From the NCBI GenBank assembly GCA_018666295.1, contig JABIZW010000021.1, forward strand, positions 1-12,173: a stretch of DNA of 12,173 nucleotides. Direction: 5' to 3'. The notes beneath the pieces are model-generated. The model ran no database searches, was not told the DNA's origin, and saw nothing but the letters and a program-made list of their open reading frames with translations. The position numbers and the translations under genes are program-made. The number at the start of each line of letters is the position of its first letter. The stretch's first letter is position 1. Below, piece after piece: positions 1 through 7,120 of this stretch. This DNA comes from Halieaceae bacterium. GTDB lineage: Bacteria; Pseudomonadota; Gammaproteobacteria; Pseudomonadales; Halieaceae.

Positions 1-959
1 GCCGTCGCGGCGTCCTCGCCTGTGTCGGTTTCGGACATGTTGGAATCTGAGGCGGTAGCCTCAGGGTCTAAAGACGCGTCCACCTCGGTCAACGGCGACG
101 TCTCGTTGGCGACCGGCTCCAGTGACTCCCCGTTTGCGAGCGCCAGTGCAGTGTTGTAAAAGTTTAAGGCGTAGTTTCGGTTGCCGGTCCACCATGCCCA
201 GTCGGCGATTCGAATCAGGTCCTGGGCCTGTATTTCGCGCGTTACGCTCAGTCGATCGCGGTTCAGTTGTTGCATGGCAACCAGCACTGAGAGGCCTCGT
301 TTAAAGGTGCTCTTTCCGGCGGCAAAGTCGCGTCTTTCACGCTCCATGCGACCTGGCATGGACGCGCCAATGCCTCGGTGTCCCGCGAGGAGGTATTGCG
401 CCCGCACCATGCCCTCGAGCGCGGGGAGCAGCTCTGCGGAATCCTCTCCGTAAGTTGCGATTGATTCATTCAGCGCGCGGCGATAAAAATTCCACGCCTT
501 GCCCATGCGGGCGGTTGCCTCTTCGTCCTCGTCAATATCTTCAAGCAACGCAAATTGATGCCACTCTGCTTGTCTTAGTAGCGCGGTTATTTTTTCGGGG
601 CCCGAGGGGATTGCGCGGGCTTCAATCCGTGACAAGTAGGCGTGACGTTCGTCGGCTGCTGTGAATTGGTTAAGCGCTCGATGGCTTGCAATTTCGGCGC
701 GCACGAAAGGGAGCTGACTTTTAGCGTCTAGACCATCATTAATGCGACTGAGGTGCGCGGCGCGTTTTAACTTTTCGATGGCCTCTTGATGATTACCATT
801 TTGCTGGAGTCCAACGGCGTCGTTCCATAACACTTCTTGCAGTCGCGGATCATAGGCACCAAAGAAGCCGGTCTGGCCAAACGCTTGTGGCGCGGCTGCG
901 AAAAGCAGGGCATATGTCATTGCGGTCGTTACTGCGAGACCTGGCGAAAAAACTTTCAC
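1..959 (-). CDS. Exported TPR-like protein, 3' end missing
   Basis: I translated this minus-strand frame by hand and it is open from GTG at 959 to the left edge, giving 319 visible residues. The GTG start is set by AGAGGA at 967-972, seven bases upstream. Residues 1-28 look like a Sec signal peptide: Lys at 2, a hydrophobic Ala/Leu stretch, and a likely cut after Ala-Phe-Gly. From about residue 38 to 280 the protein is helical with TPR-like spacing: Trp/Ala/Leu positions, Gly-Asn-His-Gln-Glu-Ala-Ile near 50, and later Ala-Trp-Asn-Phe-Tyr-Arg-Arg-Ala-Leu. The last 40 visible residues form a low-complexity linker rich in Glu, Asp, Ser and Thr. The C-terminal domain lies outside the window. Some proteins of this build end in a TonB-type domain, but nothing visible here shows that. 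It is divergent from the thioesterase gene. Function unknown; probably periplasmic or anchored facing the periplasm. Confidence 0.75.
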   Translation of the reverse strand, partial: MKVFSPGLAVTTAMTYALLFAAAPQAFGQTGFFGAYDPRLQEVLWNDAVGLQQNGNHQEAIEKLKRAAHLSRINDGLDAKSQLPFVRAEIASHRALNQFTAADERHAYLSRIEARAIPSGPEKITALLRQAEWHQFALLEDIDEDEEATARMGKAWNFYRRALNESIATYGEDSAELLPALEGMVRAQYLLAGHRGIGASMPGRMERERRDFAAGKSTFKRGLSVLVAMQQLNRDRLSVTREIQAQDLIRIADWAWWTGNRNYALNFYNTALALANGESLEPVANETSPLTEVDASLDPEATASDSNMSETDTGEDAAT

Positions 960-966
960 GAATCAG

Positions 967-972
967 TCCTCT
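967..972 (-). promoter_or_regulatory. Ribosome binding site fixing a GTG start
   Basis: On the minus strand this reads AGAGGA, seven bases before GTG at 959. It is the only good Shine-Dalgarno match near the start of the TPR-like gene. It favours the GTG over the in-frame ATG 13 codons later, which would cut the signal peptide in half. Confidence 0.6.
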
Positions 973-987
973 GTTACACCTCAGTAT

Positions 988-1011
988 AGAGATAATTCCC
1001 TCTTAATCTCT
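988..1011. repeat. Imperfect inverted repeat between divergent genes
   Basis: The arms are agagataa (988-995) and ttaatctct (1003-1011), complementary apart from one extra base. The site lies in the 135-bp divergent spacer, 29 bp upstream of the TPR-like gene start. A minus-strand TATACT, which resembles a -10 element, overlaps the proximal arm. It could be an operator or a short hairpin. No convincing -35 box was found, so a promoter is not asserted. Confidence 0.3.
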
Positions 1012-1035
1012 ACGTCTTAAGATAAGGCATGTACA

Positions 1036-1052
1036 CTTCGGCCGCGCCGAAG
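1036..1052 (+). other. GC-rich hairpin in thioesterase leader
   Basis: cttcggc (1036-1042) and gccgaag (1046-1052) are perfect 7-base complements around a 3-base loop. The hairpin lies 42 bases before the preferred ATG of the thioesterase. There is no U-tract after it on either strand, so it does not look like a simple intrinsic terminator. It falls in the segment that a longer gene model starting at 1029 would treat as coding. Confidence 0.45.
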
Positions 1053-1094
1053 GACTGGGCGCGATCTGGACAGTCAATAATACTGGGTGAGCAC

Positions 1095-1883
1095 ATGGGC
1101 AAATTTTTAAACGACACAGCATTGGTTTCGCTTGGTGATAACCGATGGCAGGCTGAGCTTCACAAGGGCTGGCGAATTGGAAAAGTGCCTAATGGCGGTT
1201 ATGTCATGGGTGTTATCGGTAGAGCGATTTCACAAACCTTAAACGATGCTGATCCGCTATCGATTAATGCTTTTTACTTAGAGCCCACCATGCTTGGACA
1301 TGCGGAAATCGACGTTGAGGTCCTTAGAGAAGGCAAAGGCACGCAGTTCGCAGCGGCGCGTTTGTATCAAGAGGGCGGGCTGAAATTGGTTGCAAACGCC
1401 GCCTTTACGGATCTTGATCGCCTGAAGGGTCCCACTAATACGCTTTTAGAGCCACCACAGGTTCCAAGGTTTGATCCAACGCAAGCACAGCCGCACGGTG
1501 GCCTTGAAATTCACGACACGGTGGATATTCGCGTTGTAAAGGGACAAGAGTTTTTTGAGTGTCGCGAGCCGACCAATACGGGCGAGTTCATCGCGTATAT
1601 GCGTTATTCAGACGGGGCTGAGATTGGAACGCTCGACCTATTGATGTTCGTTGATATGATGCCCCCCCCTGCCTTTACACTGGTGCCCAATGTCGGTTGG
1701 GTGCCCACGGTTGAACTCACGGTCCAGGTGCGGGGGAAACCTGCTCCCGGACCTATTTTGTGTCGCGCACGGTCGACAACACTGATGAGCGGTGTGACTG
1801 AGCTCGACTGTGAAATTTGGGATGCAAACGGCGCCCTTGTCGCACTTGGGCGCCAAACCATGAAAGTTCGTTCAATGGGCTGA
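1095..1883 (+). CDS. Acyl-CoA thioesterase family protein (double hotdog)
   Basis: The 262-residue protein matches the 4HBT_3/TesB-like thioesterase family, cytosolic enzymes with two hotdog halves that hydrolyse acyl-CoA to free acid and CoA. Family signatures are visible: Trp-Arg-Ile followed by Pro-Asn-Gly-Gly-Tyr at residues 32-36 in the first hotdog. In the second, Pro-Pro-Pro-Ala-Phe lies near 190-194 and Gly-Trp-Val-Pro-Thr-Val-Glu-Leu-Thr from 201. The frame is open from an ATG at 1029, but I prefer 1095. GGTGA lies four bases upstream of it, and family members begin a few residues before the Thr-Ala-Leu motif. The extra 22 codons also contain a hairpin and have a badly spaced ribosome site. 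The gene ends one base from the end of ggt, which is on the other strand. Acyl chain preference and pathway cannot be read from sequence. An eight-C run lies inside the gene. Confidence 0.82.
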   Translation: MGKFLNDTALVSLGDNRWQAELHKGWRIGKVPNGGYVMGVIGRAISQTLNDADPLSINAFYLEPTMLGHAEIDVEVLREGKGTQFAAARLYQEGGLKLVANAAFTDLDRLKGPTNTLLEPPQVPRFDPTQAQPHGGLEIHDTVDIRVVKGQEFFECREPTNTGEFIAYMRYSDGAEIGTLDLLMFVDMMPPPAFTLVPNVGWVPTVELTVQVRGKPAPGPILCRARSTTLMSGVTELDCEIWDANGALVALGRQTMKVRSMG

Positions 1884-1884
1884 G

Positions 1885-3618
1885 TTACCAGGTCGCCACG
1901 TGCCCGCCAGGCCGTCTGGGGTCGGCATAACCGTAAAACCAGCCGTCCTCGATTTGCACCGAATTGACGCGTCCAATGGTGCTGTTTGAGCGGAGAATTT
2001 TGTGATTGCTGGCTTCTAATAGTTTTACCGTATCGGGTGAAATGCCCGGCTCGACCATGGCCATATCCGGCATCCATTGATGATGAATCCGCGGTGCGGA
2101 TGTTGCCATGCCGAGTGTCATATCAAATGCCATGACGTTTAGCAGTGTTTGTGCCACCGCCGTAATAATTCTCGAGCCTCCCGGACTCCCCGTCGCAATC
2201 CATGGCTTGCCGTCTCGGAACACAAGCGTTGGTGTCATTGACGATAAGGGACGACTGCCCGCCGACACAGCGTTCGCTTCGCCCTGCACCAGCCCATAAC
2301 CATTAGGGGACCCGGGTTTGGCGGCGAAATCGTCCATTTCATTGTTCAGTAGCATCCCGGTTCCGGGGACAACAATGCCAGAGCCGAAGCTAAAGTTAAT
2401 GGTGTATGTGTTGGAGACCACATTCCCGTATTGGTCAGCGACGGAGTAATGTGTGGTCTCTGTGCTCTCCGCGTCGTCAAAAGTGCCGGGGCGAATATCA
2501 CTGGAGGGCGTCGCCCGATCACTTTTGATTATGGCCCGCCGTGTGCTCAGGTAGACCTCGCTTGTCAGTTTTGACATCGGTATTGCTGTTCTGTCGGGAT
2601 CCCCTAAGTACTCGCTTCGGTCTGCATAGGCGAGTTTCATGGCCTCGATCAGGACGTGCAGGTAACCCGCACTATTGTGGCCCAGCTGCTTGAGTGGGAA
2701 GGGCTCTAAAAGCGTTAAGATCTGTGAGACGTGGATGCCGCCCGACGAGGGGGGCGGCGCGCTCACCAGCTCGTAACCTCTAAACATTGAACGAACGGGT
2801 TGGCGTTCAAGTGCCCGATAATTGGCTAAATCCGATCGTGTTATTAGGCCGCCGTTACGCTGCATTTCCTCGACGATGAGTGCCGCAGTCTTGCCTTTGT
2901 AGAATCCATCCGTGCCGTTGTCTCTGATGCGTTTAAGTGTTGCTGCCAGGTCGGGTTGTTTAAACAGACTCCCCATTGCCGGTGCCGTTCCGGTACCGGC
3001 TAAATAAATACGGTTCGCTTCTTCGTTACGTGCGAGCCGTTTTGTGGCTGCGCGAAGGTTTAAGTGCAGTGCCGCGGGCACCCTAAATCCTTGCTCAGCG
3101 AGTTGAATCGCGGGCTGTATGACGGTCTTAAGATCCAGCGTCCCGTAGTTTTCCAGTGCGTGAATCATGCCGGCAACGGTGCCCGGGATGCCCGCAGCAC
3201 TGGGACTGTTGTAGGCCATTTGCTTATTTACGGTGCCGTCCTCGTTGAGGAACATGTCTCGTGATGCGCTCGCGGGGGCCATCTCTCGGTAATCGATGAA
3301 GACTTGCTCGTCCGTTTTGGCTAGGTGGACCAACATAAATCCACCGCCTGCAAGATTGCCCGCGCGCGGTAACGTCACTGCGAGCGCAAACCCGGTCGCA
3401 ACGGCCGCGTCAACAGCATTACCACCTTGCTTGAGCATACTCAGACCTGCCTCTGACGCGAGTTTCTCGGGTCCTGATACCATGCCTCTGGCGGCGATCT
3501 CGGGTATGAATCGCGTTCCATAGTCGATGAGAGGGCCACCCTGGTTGGCCGTCTGAGCGACAGCGACGAGCGGGTTAAGGGTCATCGCGGTGGCGAACAA
3601 TAAGCTGATAAAACGCAT
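1885..3618 (-). CDS. ggt: Gamma-glutamyltransferase (glutathione hydrolase) precursor
   Basis: The 577-residue periplasmic Ntn-hydrolase cleaves glutathione and other gamma-glutamyl compounds, or transfers the gamma-glutamyl group to amino acids or peptides. The precursor self-cleaves into large and small subunits. The signal peptide is residues 1-21 (Ala-Val-Ala, then Gln). Asp-Tyr-Arg-Glu-Met-Ala-Pro carries the substrate-binding Arg equivalent to E. coli Arg114. The new N-terminal nucleophile is Thr388 in Thr-Thr-His-Tyr-Ser (codon at 2457-2455). Asn in Thr-Ile-Asn, the Asn-Asn-Glu-Met-Asp-Asp-Phe motif, the Ser-Ser pair of Arg-Pro-Leu-Ser-Ser-Met and Gly-Ser-Pro-Gly-Gly-Ser are all present, so the enzyme should be active. 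The start at 3618 has GGAG at 3627-3630, eight bases upstream. The frame extends to 3699, but that ATG would bury the signal peptide. It is divergent from pdxH and tail-to-tail with the thioesterase. The likely role is salvage of Cys and Glu from periplasmic glutathione. Confidence 0.95.
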   Translation of the reverse strand: MRFISLLFATAMTLNPLVAVAQTANQGGPLIDYGTRFIPEIAARGMVSGPEKLASEAGLSMLKQGGNAVDAAVATGFALAVTLPRAGNLAGGGFMLVHLAKTDEQVFIDYREMAPASASRDMFLNEDGTVNKQMAYNSPSAAGIPGTVAGMIHALENYGTLDLKTVIQPAIQLAEQGFRVPAALHLNLRAATKRLARNEEANRIYLAGTGTAPAMGSLFKQPDLAATLKRIRDNGTDGFYKGKTAALIVEEMQRNGGLITRSDLANYRALERQPVRSMFRGYELVSAPPPSSGGIHVSQILTLLEPFPLKQLGHNSAGYLHVLIEAMKLAYADRSEYLGDPDRTAIPMSKLTSEVYLSTRRAIIKSDRATPSSDIRPGTFDDAESTETTHYSVADQYGNVVSNTYTINFSFGSGIVVPGTGMLLNNEMDDFAAKPGSPNGYGLVQGEANAVSAGSRPLSSMTPTLVFRDGKPWIATGSPGGSRIITAVAQTLLNVMAFDMTLGMATSAPRIHHQWMPDMAMVEPGISPDTVKLLEASNHKILRSNSTIGRVNSVQIEDGWFYGYADPRRPGGHVATW

Positions 3619-3651
3619 TGAGAATTCTCCAAAGATCTGGGAGTGGAAAGC

Positions 3652-3700
3652 TACCATAAGATGCCGTTTACGCAGAGTACCCTCGACATCGATTACCATA
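3652..3700. repeat. TACCATA direct repeats in ggt-pdxH spacer
   Basis: TACCATA occurs at 3652-3658 and 3694-3700, 42 bp apart, which is close to four helical turns. Both copies lie in the 100-bp divergent spacer between the ggt and pdxH starts. On the minus strand each reads TATGGTA and could serve as a -10-like element for ggt, but neither has a recognisable -35 box at the right spacing. A binding site for a shared regulator is possible. The evidence is weak. Confidence 0.2.
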
Positions 3701-3718
3701 GGGTCACGAGGAGGGGCT

Positions 3719-4351
3719 ATGGAACTGAAAGACTACCGCAGGCAATACACAAAGGGTGGGCTCGCGCGCGCAACACTGCCTAAAAACCCCTTGGACCTGT
3801 TCACGCAGTGGCAGGCCGACGCGGCTCAGGCCGGGTTGGCCGATCCCACGGGTTGCGTTGTTGCAACAGTGCAGCCGGATGGGTCCGTCCGCCAGCGTTT
3901 TGTATTGTTAAAGGGCTTTGATGAACACGGGTTTGTTTTCTTCACGAACTACCAGAGCGATAAGGCTGTGGCGCTTGCGAGTTATGGTCGAGCTTCAATG
4001 CTTTTTCCTTGGAACGAGCTCGACCGACAAGTCAGTATTTCCGGCGAAGTGACGAAAATTTCTGAAGAGGCCTCCGACGCTTACTTCTCAACGCGCCCTT
4101 ACGCGAGTCAAATCGCCGCGTGGACGTCGGATCAGAGTAGACCAATAGCCAGTCGATCGGATCTCGAAGCGCAGTATCAAAGGGCAGTTGAGCGATTTGA
4201 GGACCATGATGTTGCGCGTCCGCCGCACTGGGGCGGCTTTAGGTTAAAGCCCCAGCGGGTCGAATTTTGGCAAGGTGGGAGCGACCGGTTGCACGATCGA
4301 TTCGTGTACGACTTTGACGCAGCATGGATTCTGACGCGACTGCAGCCTTAA
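3719..4351 (+). CDS. pdxH: Pyridoxamine/pyridoxine 5'-phosphate oxidase
   Basis: The 210-residue cytosolic FMN enzyme oxidises pyridoxamine 5'-phosphate or pyridoxine 5'-phosphate with O2 to pyridoxal 5'-phosphate, the last step of PLP synthesis and salvage. Length and sequence track E. coli PdxH (218 residues). Arg-Arg-Gln-Tyr-Thr-Lys-Gly-Gly-Leu lies at the N-terminus. The FMN-binding segment is Arg-Phe-Val-Leu-Leu-Lys, followed by Phe-Phe-Thr-Asn-Tyr. Tyr-Phe-Ser-Thr-Arg-Pro with Ala-Ser-Gln-Ile supplies the substrate-phosphate contacts (Tyr129, Arg133 and Ser137 in E. coli). Trp-Gly-Gly-Phe-Arg and Glu-Phe-Trp-Gln-Gly-Gly then Arg-Leu-His-Asp-Arg-Phe form the C-terminal signature. The start at 3719 has a strong GAGGAGGGG at 3708-3716. 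An upstream in-frame start at 3590 would overlap the ggt start and is rejected. The TAA ends one base from the end of cinA on the other strand, so neither gene has room for its own terminator. Confidence 0.96.
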   Translation: MELKDYRRQYTKGGLARATLPKNPLDLFTQWQADAAQAGLADPTGCVVATVQPDGSVRQRFVLLKGFDEHGFVFFTNYQSDKAVALASYGRASMLFPWNELDRQVSISGEVTKISEEASDAYFSTRPYASQIAAWTSDQSRPIASRSDLEAQYQRAVERFEDHDVARPPHWGGFRLKPQRVEFWQGGSDRLHDRFVYDFDAAWILTRLQP

Positions 4352-4352
4352 G

Positions 4353-5639
4353 TTATTCGCTGCGATGAACGAAGCGCTGAATGTAGTGTGGTATTGGCGG
4401 CAGTTCGAGCAGTTGTCGGCGCATTAAATCCAAGCCGATCGCAGCCACCAAAATTTGGAAGCGATCGCGTGACCCCGGAACTTGTAGTCTGACCGCGCGA
4501 TGTTGGTCCCGCGTACCCCAAGCCATCCATACGGTGCCCACGGGCTTGTCGTCGCTGCCGCCTCCGGGACCCGCAACGCCGGAGACCGCGATGCCGATGT
4601 CTGACGCCCCGTATTTCAGTGCGCCCAAGAGCATTGCAAGGACAACCGGTTCACTGACAGCACCGTGCTTGACGAGTGTGGCTTTAGGCACATCAAGGAT
4701 TTTGTTCTTACTGGTATTTGCGTAGGTAATAAACCCGCTGCCAAAAATCTTGGAGGACCCGGGTTCTCGAGTGATTAACGATGCAATGAGACCGCCGGTG
4801 CAAGACTCTGCCGTGGTGACGCTCATGTTCTTAGTCACTAGCGCGCGTTGCAGTGACAGAGCGAGCTGATCATTGTCTTCGCCAATAATATGATCACCGA
4901 TCAGTCTGTGCAGAAGCCGCTCTGCCTCAGCGCGTTGCTCGAGGAAGACGTCGTCATCGATTTGGAGTTTAAGTTCCAGCTGCGGCAAGCCGGATCTGAA
5001 GCCGAGCGTGACCTGGCTTGGCCACTCCTCACTGCATGCGTTGACAAGTTCTTGGATCGTCGACTCGCCAATACCAAACGTTTGTAGTCGGCGGATAAAA
5101 GCGGTGCCGCCACCCACTCGGGCAGTGATTCGCTCGCAGATTTCAGGGAGCATGGCGGTTAACTCGACCGGCACACCGGGCGTGGCAATGACCAGTGCTC
5201 CTTCGATTTCAACGGCAAAACCAACCGCACTCCCGAGCGGATTGGCCACGAGGTCTGCGCCCTCGGGCAGGTAGGCTTGCTTGAGGTTGCTGGCATTAAG
5301 TTCGAGTCCTCGACGCTCACACCAATGCGCTAGGTGCGCAATGGCGCCGGGGTGTTCGACCAACTTGCACCCGAGTACCTCGGCGACAACGGCGGCAGTC
5401 AGATCATCTTCTGTTGGACCCAGTCCGCCATTGATGACGACAGTGTGAGACTCGCTGCATAAATTGCGCAGACTCTCGGCAAGCAACTGAGGCTCATCAC
5501 CGACCGTAATTTTCTTGGCGATGCCGATTTTCTTCTCGCTCAGCGCGAGTGCGATACGTGACGAATTGCTGTCAACCGTATCGCCGCTCATCAGCTCGTT
5601 ACCGGTGAGCAACAGACCGACTTGTGCGCGTTTACCCAT
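4353..5639 (-). CDS. cinA: CinA family protein, two-domain (NMN deamidase type)
   Basis: The 428-residue cytosolic protein has both usual CinA domains. Residues about 5-170 form a MoCF-like COG1058 domain with Gly-Asn-Glu-Leu-Met-Ser-Gly at 13-19 and Gly-Gly-Leu-Gly-Pro-Thr-Glu-Asp-Asp at 71-79. In studied homologues this domain has ADP-ribose pyrophosphatase activity. Residues about 255-412 form the PncC domain, which deamidates nicotinamide mononucleotide to nicotinate mononucleotide. Its Ala-Glu-Ser-Cys-Thr-Gly-Gly motif has Ser279, with Tyr306, Lys311 and Ser-Gly-Val-Ala-Gly-Pro-Gly-Gly following. The late Gly-Ser-Arg-Asp-Arg segment keeps the first Arg (391), but the usual Val-Arg a few residues on is Gln-Ile. 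The ATG at 5639 has AGGGG eight to nine bases upstream. It lies 23 bp downstream of asnS on the same strand, probably as the last gene of rnb-asnS-cinA. A role in pyridine nucleotide repair is inferred. The competence link of the name is not supported by anything here. Confidence 0.92.
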   Translation of the reverse strand: MGKRAQVGLLLTGNELMSGDTVDSNSSRIALALSEKKIGIAKKITVGDEPQLLAESLRNLCSESHTVVINGGLGPTEDDLTAAVVAEVLGCKLVEHPGAIAHLAHWCERRGLELNASNLKQAYLPEGADLVANPLGSAVGFAVEIEGALVIATPGVPVELTAMLPEICERITARVGGGTAFIRRLQTFGIGESTIQELVNACSEEWPSQVTLGFRSGLPQLELKLQIDDDVFLEQRAEAERLLHRLIGDHIIGEDNDQLALSLQRALVTKNMSVTTAESCTGGLIASLITREPGSSKIFGSGFITYANTSKNKILDVPKATLVKHGAVSEPVVLAMLLGALKYGASDIGIAVSGVAGPGGGSDDKPVGTVWMAWGTRDQHRAVRLQVPGSRDRFQILVAAIGLDLMRRQLLELPPIPHYIQRFVHRSE

Positions 5640-5662
5640 GGTGAGCCCCTGAAGACCCGTCT

Positions 5663-7060
5663 TTAAAAATCAGCATTTCCGGGTGTCCTTGGAAATGGAA
5701 TCACGTCACGCACGTTTTCCATGCCTGTGATGTAGGCCACGAGCCGCTCAAAGCCCAGACCAAAACCTGCGTGTGGAACTGTTCCATAGCGTCTGAGGTC
5801 GCGATACCACCAGAGCGTGTCTTTAAGGGCTGGGTCCATGCGCGCATCGAGTACGTCCAGCCGCTCTTCTCGCTGGCTGCCGCCGATGATTTCACCAATG
5901 CCGGGTGCCAGTACATCCATTGCAGCGACGGTGCGCTCATCGTCGTTAAGCCGCATGTAGAAGGCCTTGATGTCACGAGGGTAGTCGGTCACAACAACTG
6001 GCGTTTTGAAGTGATCTTCGGCCAAGAACCGCTCGTGCTCCGAGGCCATATCGATACCCCATTGCACAGGAAACTCAAATGACTTGCCCGATTTTAATAA
6101 AATATCGATGGCGTCACTGTAGGTGACGCGGACAAACGGCTGGTCCACAATATTGCTCAGTCTGTCCATTACCGTGTTGTCGATACGTTGCTGAAAGAAG
6201 CCCAAGTCGGTTTCGCATTCGTTGAGTACGCGCTGAGTGACCGACTTTAATAGTCGCTCCGCGAGGTTGGCGTTGTCGTTGAGGTTTGCAAAAGCCACTT
6301 CGGGCTCAACCATCCAAAATTCGGCCAAGTGACGGGAGGTATTGGAGTTTTCCGCTCTGAAAGTGGGCCCGAAAGTGTAAACCTTGCTCATCGATAAGCA
6401 GTACGATTCGACTGCGAGTTGCCCTGAGACTGTCAGGTAGGCGTCGCCGCCAAAAAAATCACCCGTCGTATCGACCTGGCCCTTTTCATTCATCGGCAGG
6501 TTATTGAGATCAAGCGTACTCACTCTGAACAGCTCTCCTGCCCCTTCACAGTCACTGGCAGTAATGATCGGGGTGTTCACCCAATAAAAATCGTCAGAGT
6601 GAAAGAAGTCGTGGATTGCATTGGCAAGGACGTGACGAACCCGGGTGATCGCACCAAAGGTGTTGGTGCGCGTTCTCAGGTGCGCCTGGGAGCGAAGGTA
6701 CTCAAACGTGTGTCTCTTTTTGGCGATCGGGTAGGATTCAGGATCATCAACGTCCCCCACAAGGTCCACAGCCGTGGCTTGAATTTCGACAGCCTGCCCA
6801 CCGCCTTGTGATGCAACGAGCTCCCCGGTCACTGCCACTGCGCATCCCGTAGACAACTTAAGAATAACGTCCTCGTAGTTAGCCAGTGCATTGGCAGCGA
6901 CGCACTGAAGACTGTCAAAATGGCTGCCGTCATTGACGGCTAAAAAGGAAATGCCAGCCTTTGAGTCCCGTTTACTCCGTAACCACCCCTGAACAGTGAC
7001 GCTTTGGCCAACCAATGTGTCATCGGCTAAGAGGTTTTTTACCGGAAAGATGTTGGACAT
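5663..7060 (-). CDS. asnS: Asparaginyl-tRNA synthetase
   Basis: The 465-residue class IIb synthetase charges tRNA-Asn with asparagine using ATP. Its length is within one residue of E. coli AsnRS (466). Residues about 15-110 are the OB-fold anticodon-binding domain, with Val-Gln-Gly-Trp-Leu-Arg-Ser-Lys-Arg near the start. Motif 2 is Phe234-Arg-Ala-Glu, then Asn-Ser-Asn-Thr-Ser-Arg-His. Motif 3 is Gly-Phe-Gly-Leu-Gly-Phe-Glu-Arg with Arg439, and the protein ends in Pro-Phe-Pro-Arg-Thr-Pro-Gly-Asn-Ala-Asp-Phe. The motif 2 Ala-Glu-Asn-Ser-Asn-Thr stretch is characteristic of AsnRS and separates it from AspRS. AGGA lies about ten bases before the ATG at 7060. It lies 60 bp downstream of rnb and 23 bp upstream of cinA, all minus strand, so cotranscription is likely. 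I see no independent promoter in the 60-bp gap. Confidence 0.97.
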   Translation of the reverse strand: MSNIFPVKNLLADDTLVGQSVTVQGWLRSKRDSKAGISFLAVNDGSHFDSLQCVAANALANYEDVILKLSTGCAVAVTGELVASQGGGQAVEIQATAVDLVGDVDDPESYPIAKKRHTFEYLRSQAHLRTRTNTFGAITRVRHVLANAIHDFFHSDDFYWVNTPIITASDCEGAGELFRVSTLDLNNLPMNEKGQVDTTGDFFGGDAYLTVSGQLAVESYCLSMSKVYTFGPTFRAENSNTSRHLAEFWMVEPEVAFANLNDNANLAERLLKSVTQRVLNECETDLGFFQQRIDNTVMDRLSNIVDQPFVRVTYSDAIDILLKSGKSFEFPVQWGIDMASEHERFLAEDHFKTPVVVTDYPRDIKAFYMRLNDDERTVAAMDVLAPGIGEIIGGSQREERLDVLDARMDPALKDTLWWYRDLRRYGTVPHAGFGLGFERLVAYITGMENVRDVIPFPRTPGNADF

Positions 7061-7120
7061 TGTTGTTAGATCCTAAGACGTGTTGCGAAGCGGTGAATGA
7101 GACGGTCATGGGGGTAACGC

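Noticed and set aside
1029..1094. 22-codon N-terminal extension of the thioesterase
   Set aside because: AAGG is only one base from that ATG, the segment contains a perfect hairpin, and the family begins near the ATG at 1095.
1604..2077. 157-codon minus-strand open frame across the thioesterase/ggt junction
   Set aside because: It is antisense to the thioesterase and in another frame of ggt. The protein has no family features, and both real genes are firmly identified.
3619..3699. Longer ggt start at 3699
   Set aside because: It would place 27 polar residues before a textbook signal peptide, and ATG 3618 has GGAG at eight bases.
5771..6082. 103-codon plus-strand frame inside asnS
   Set aside because: It is antisense to the conserved catalytic core of AsnRS and has no independent support.
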